From VXMT01 sp965204835 (GTDB lineage Bacteria > Chloroflexota > Dehalococcoidia > UBA2979), in assembly GCA_965204835.1 (NCBI GenBank), contig OZ242017.1, positions 1,860,001 through 1,924,000 of the forward strand: 64,000 nucleotides of DNA, read 5' to 3'. This document shows positions 61,709-64,000 of the stretch, piece after piece. The notes beneath the pieces were generated by a model. The model made no database searches. It had not been told where the DNA came from and worked only from the letters and a program-made list of their open reading frames with translations. The position numbers and the translations under genes are program-made. Position 1 is the first letter of the stretch. Each line of letters begins with the position of its first letter.

Positions 61709-62178
61709 GGGGCCGCCACCCCGCCGGCCAGCATCAGGCCTGCGCGCTCGACGATCGCGCGCTCGTTCGAGTAGGTCATGCGCTTGGCGGCTTCGTGGAT
61801 GTCGTACCAGTCCACGAGGTCGTGCTCCGCGTCGTGGAGCGCGACGTCGCCGCCATGCGCGTGCATGAGGAAGTGGTGTACCTCCTTGTGTACGCGCGGG
61901 ATCCCGCCCTGCGCGCCGCCGTAGCGGTAGGTAATCGACCCGATGCGGCCGTCGTCGCCGTTCGACGCATCTATGGTGACCTCGAGGCCCGTCTCCTCGG
62001 TCACCTCGCGCAGCGCGGTCTCCTCGACCGACTCGCCGTCGTGCGGCTTGCCCTTGGGCAGCGCCCACAGCCCCTCGTCGGTACGCGCCACGAGCACGAC
62101 CTCGATGCGGCCCTCGACGCGGCGGTAGACGACGCCGCCCGCGGCCCAGACCTCGCGATGCCCCTTGCGAGTGCCCAC
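61705..62178 (-). CDS. Nudix hydrolase
   Basis: 157 residues from GTG. The Nudix box is complete: GKPHDGESVEETALREVTEE followed by TGL, with REVTEE as the metal-binding Glu cluster. WAAGGVVYRR and EGLWALPKGKP precede it, as in Ap4A hydrolase/MutT-like enzymes. Cleans up nucleoside diphosphate derivatives. Starts at the end of the HEAT-repeat gene (TAGTG). Confidence 0.9.
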   Translation of the reverse strand: MGTRKGHREVWAAGGVVYRRVEGRIEVVLVARTDEGLWALPKGKPHDGESVEETALREVTEETGLEVTIDASNGDDGRIGSITYRYGGAQGGIPRVHKEVHHFLMHAHGGDVALHDAEHDLVDWYDIHEAAKRMTYSNERAIVERAGLMLAGGVAAP

Positions 62179-63221
62179 TACTGCGCCTCCGCCTGGAAGT
62201 CGACGGACATCATCTGCAGCTCCTCGATGGCAAGCTCGGCGGCCTCCGCAATGTGTGGCTCGTCGCTCTCCAGCAGCCGCACGAGGATGGCCTCGGCCTC
62301 CTCGCCGGCGATCTCGCCGAGCGCGCGGATCGCCGCGACCTGCACCTCGGGCTCCTGCTCCTCGTCCAGCAGCAGCGTGAGCGGCTGGATCGCCGCCTCC
62401 AGCAGCAGCTGGCCCGCCGAGGTCGCCGCGGCGGAGCGCACCTCGTCGTCCTCGTCCTCGAACGACTGGACCAGGATCGGCAGCCAGTCGTCCGAGCCGT
62501 GGCGGCCCATCGCCACCACCGAGGCGACGCGCATGCGCGTGTTGCCCGTCTCGTACTGCTCGGCGATGAGCTCGGCCACCCACTCCTCGGACGACGCGCC
62601 CGCGGCCTCCAGTGCCGCGGCGCGGACCTCGTCGTCCTCGACAGCGTCCTCGACGCGCTCACGGAGCGCCTCCGCGATGCGCTCTCCCAGGTCCGACGGC
62701 ACCATGCCGAACTCGATGCCGACGACGAAGTTGCCGAGGCTGTTGGCCGCCTCGGCGCGGACCGCCGACACAGGGTCGTCGCTCACGATGCCGGCCAGCA
62801 GCTCCGCGTACTCCAGGCGGTCGTGCTCGCGCAGCCCGTGCATGGCGAGGATGCGCGTCGCCACGTCGCTGTCGAGCAGCGCGGCGAGGTGGATACGGTC
62901 GAAGTCGAGCGTGACGTCGTCCTCGGCGTGCTGCTGCAGCGCGGCCAGCAGGTCGCGGCGGCGCTGCGGCGCGAGCTGCGGCAGCATCGCGAGCACGCGC
63001 CCCACGGTCTGGTCGTCGGCGCCGCTCAGCGCGGGAAGGTCGGCAAAGGGGAGCCCGAAGGCCTCGTCGGCGATGGCTTCGAGGACCGTCGCGGGCGGCG
63101 GCAGCCGGCGCGGCTCATCAAGTTCGGGTTCCTCGAACCCGCCGTCCGGGGCGTCCTCGGGCAGCTCGCCGTTACCGCGTTCGGGCATGTCCGCATCGCC
63201 GTGGTCTGAGGTCTGGGGCAT
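62178..63221 (-). CDS. HEAT-repeat protein
   Basis: 347 residues. After an acidic, Pro/Gly-rich 45-residue start, six or more helical pairs follow, the clearest being VRAEAANSLGNF, VRAAALEAAGAS, MRVASVVAMGRHG, VRSAAATSAGQLL and VQVAAIRALGEIAG. Scaffolds of this kind (HEAT_2/PBS lyase-type) bind proteins; no catalytic residues are seen. Head of a four-gene run with Nudix, GNAT and the small membrane protein. TGc-TACACT gives an RNA start two bases before the ATG. Confidence 0.85.
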   Translation of the reverse strand: MPQTSDHGDADMPERGNGELPEDAPDGGFEEPELDEPRRLPPPATVLEAIADEAFGLPFADLPALSGADDQTVGRVLAMLPQLAPQRRRDLLAALQQHAEDDVTLDFDRIHLAALLDSDVATRILAMHGLREHDRLEYAELLAGIVSDDPVSAVRAEAANSLGNFVVGIEFGMVPSDLGERIAEALRERVEDAVEDDEVRAAALEAAGASSEEWVAELIAEQYETGNTRMRVASVVAMGRHGSDDWLPILVQSFEDEDDEVRSAAATSAGQLLLEAAIQPLTLLLDEEQEPEVQVAAIRALGEIAGEEAEAILVRLLESDEPHIAEAAELAIEELQMMSVDFQAEAQ

Positions 63222-63229
63222 CGGCCGTG

Positions 63230-63238
63230 AGTGTAGCA
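63230..63238 (-). promoter_or_regulatory. Extended -10 promoter of the HEAT-repeat operon
   Basis: TGc-TACACT on the minus strand, ending nine bases before the ATG. Confidence 0.5.
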
Positions 63239-63257
63239 GGGACGCCCCAGACGGCGA

Positions 63258-64000
63258 TCAGTCGGGGGCGGGGGACGAGGAGAGCTCCGCTGTCGGGTCG
63301 CGCTCGAGCAGCGCCTCGGCGGCCCGGCGCGGCGGCACGCCGTGGTGGAGCACCCGGTCCAGCCCCTCGGCGATGGGCATCTCGACGCCGACGCGGGCCG
63401 CGAGGCGCAGCGCGGCCGGGGTGGTGGTGGCGCCCTCGGCGGTCTCGCCGATCTCGGCCAGCGCTTCGTCCAGCGTGCGGCCGCGGGCCAGCAACTCGCC
63501 GAGCCGCCGGTTGCGCGAGAGCGGGCTGATCGCGGTGGCGATGAGGTCGCCGACGCCCGCGAGCCCCTGGAACGTCAGCGGGTCGGCGCCCAGCGCGACG
63601 CCCAGCCTCGATATCTCGGCGAGCCCGCGCGTGATGATGGCGCCCTTCGCGTTGTCGCCGTACTCGAAGCCGTCGACGATCCCGGCGGCGATGGCGACGA
63701 TGTTCTTGAGCGCCCCGCCGAACTCGACGCCCACCACGTCGCGGCTCGTGTAGACGCGCAGCACGGGGCTGTGGAACGCCGCACGCAGCACCTCGATCGG
63801 CGCATCGCGCGAGGCGATGACGGTGGTGCCGGGGAGGCCCGAGGCGACCTCGGGCGAGAGGTTCGGGCCGGAGAGCGCGGCCGTCGGCCGGCCGGGCAAT
63901 GCGTCGGCGAGCACCTCGGTCATGCGACGCCCGGTCGCGTCCTCGATGCCCTTCGAGCCGCTCAGCACGACGGCGTCGGGCGCAACCGCGCCCGCGATCG
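63258..64000 (-). CDS. gpsA: Glycerol-3-phosphate dehydrogenase [NAD(P)+], 5' end cut by window
   Basis: About 247 C-terminal residues. LSGSKGIED, ALSGPNLSPEVASGLP, the catalytic Lys in FGGALKNIVAIAAGI and GLAGVGDLIATAISPLSRNR are GpsA hallmarks. The missing part is the N-terminal NAD-binding Rossmann segment. It makes sn-glycerol-3-phosphate for phospholipids in the cytoplasm. Reading continues openly to the window edge. Confidence 0.94.
   Translation of the reverse strand, partial: IAGAVAPDAVVLSGSKGIEDATGRRMTEVLADALPGRPTAALSGPNLSPEVASGLPGTTVIASRDAPIEVLRAAFHSPVLRVYTSRDVVGVEFGGALKNIVAIAAGIVDGFEYGDNAKGAIITRGLAEISRLGVALGADPLTFQGLAGVGDLIATAISPLSRNRRLGELLARGRTLDEALAEIGETAEGATTTPAALRLAARVGVEMPIAEGLDRVLHHGVPPRRAAEALLERDPTAELSSSPAPD

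Overview
The window is G+C-rich throughout, densely coding, and reads as chromosomal backbone of a Chloroflexota bacterium, probably near Dehalococcoidia. That is an inference from gene content and style: a PyrR-attenuated pyr operon, GuaB3 in place of a Bateman-domain IMP dehydrogenase, a nuo cluster without the NADH module, small zinc-ribbon proteins, a cyclophilin with a membrane anchor, and gene starts that are often leaderless. Most promoters I can read are extended -10 boxes (TGnTAnnnT) with little -35. In several cases the predicted RNA start falls on the start codon.

Layout. 1-3976: a truncated MMPL exporter (minus), a cupin, a FAS1-type/MaoC hydratase, and a PAC2 protein. 4000-16310: a small coiled-coil membrane protein, then the pyrimidine operon (PyrR attenuator, pyrR, pyrB, pyrC, carA, a GNAT, a 2H-phosphoesterase-like protein, carB, a HAD phosphatase, a chromate-type transporter, pyrK, a small membrane protein). 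16340-21660: a VapBC module, a NYN nuclease-like protein and Mrp (minus), a zinc-ribbon miniprotein, pyrD (the partner of pyrK), a membrane zinc-ribbon protein and tRNA-Pro. 21670-33190 is mostly minus strand: membrane-anchored cyclophilin, MarR, an M16 lipoprotein peptidase, tRNA-Arg, epoxide hydrolase, enoyl-CoA hydratase, ComM, Rel.

33296-39676: hisS, then an accessory block of three tandem minus-strand modules, each an antitoxin-like protein plus a DUF5615-type PIN protein behind a nearly identical 44-bp promoter/leader, then prfA-prmC and a DUF2283 protein. A 78-bp copy of the hisS 3' end sits between two modules, so the array appears to have grown by tandem duplication that carried the hisS tail. 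39695-44722: a frameshifted polyprenyl synthase, tatD and metG (minus), divergent from guaB3, whose long leader looks structured. 44740-45450: a palindrome-rich promoter driving two small unknown genes. 45634-50848: a DM13 membrane protein, fmdB-like, recO, recR, dnaX and a DUF1640-like protein. 50884-60910: ybeY and a nuo operon reading nuoA-C-D-H-J-K-(small protein)-L-M-N with neither nuoB nor nuoI. 60939-64000: small membrane protein, GNAT, Nudix, HEAT-repeat protein and truncated gpsA.

The best candidates for something undescribed are the tandem PIN/antitoxin array with its duplicated hisS tail and shared leader, the guaB3 leader RNA, and the palindrome-controlled pair at 44.7-45.4 kb.
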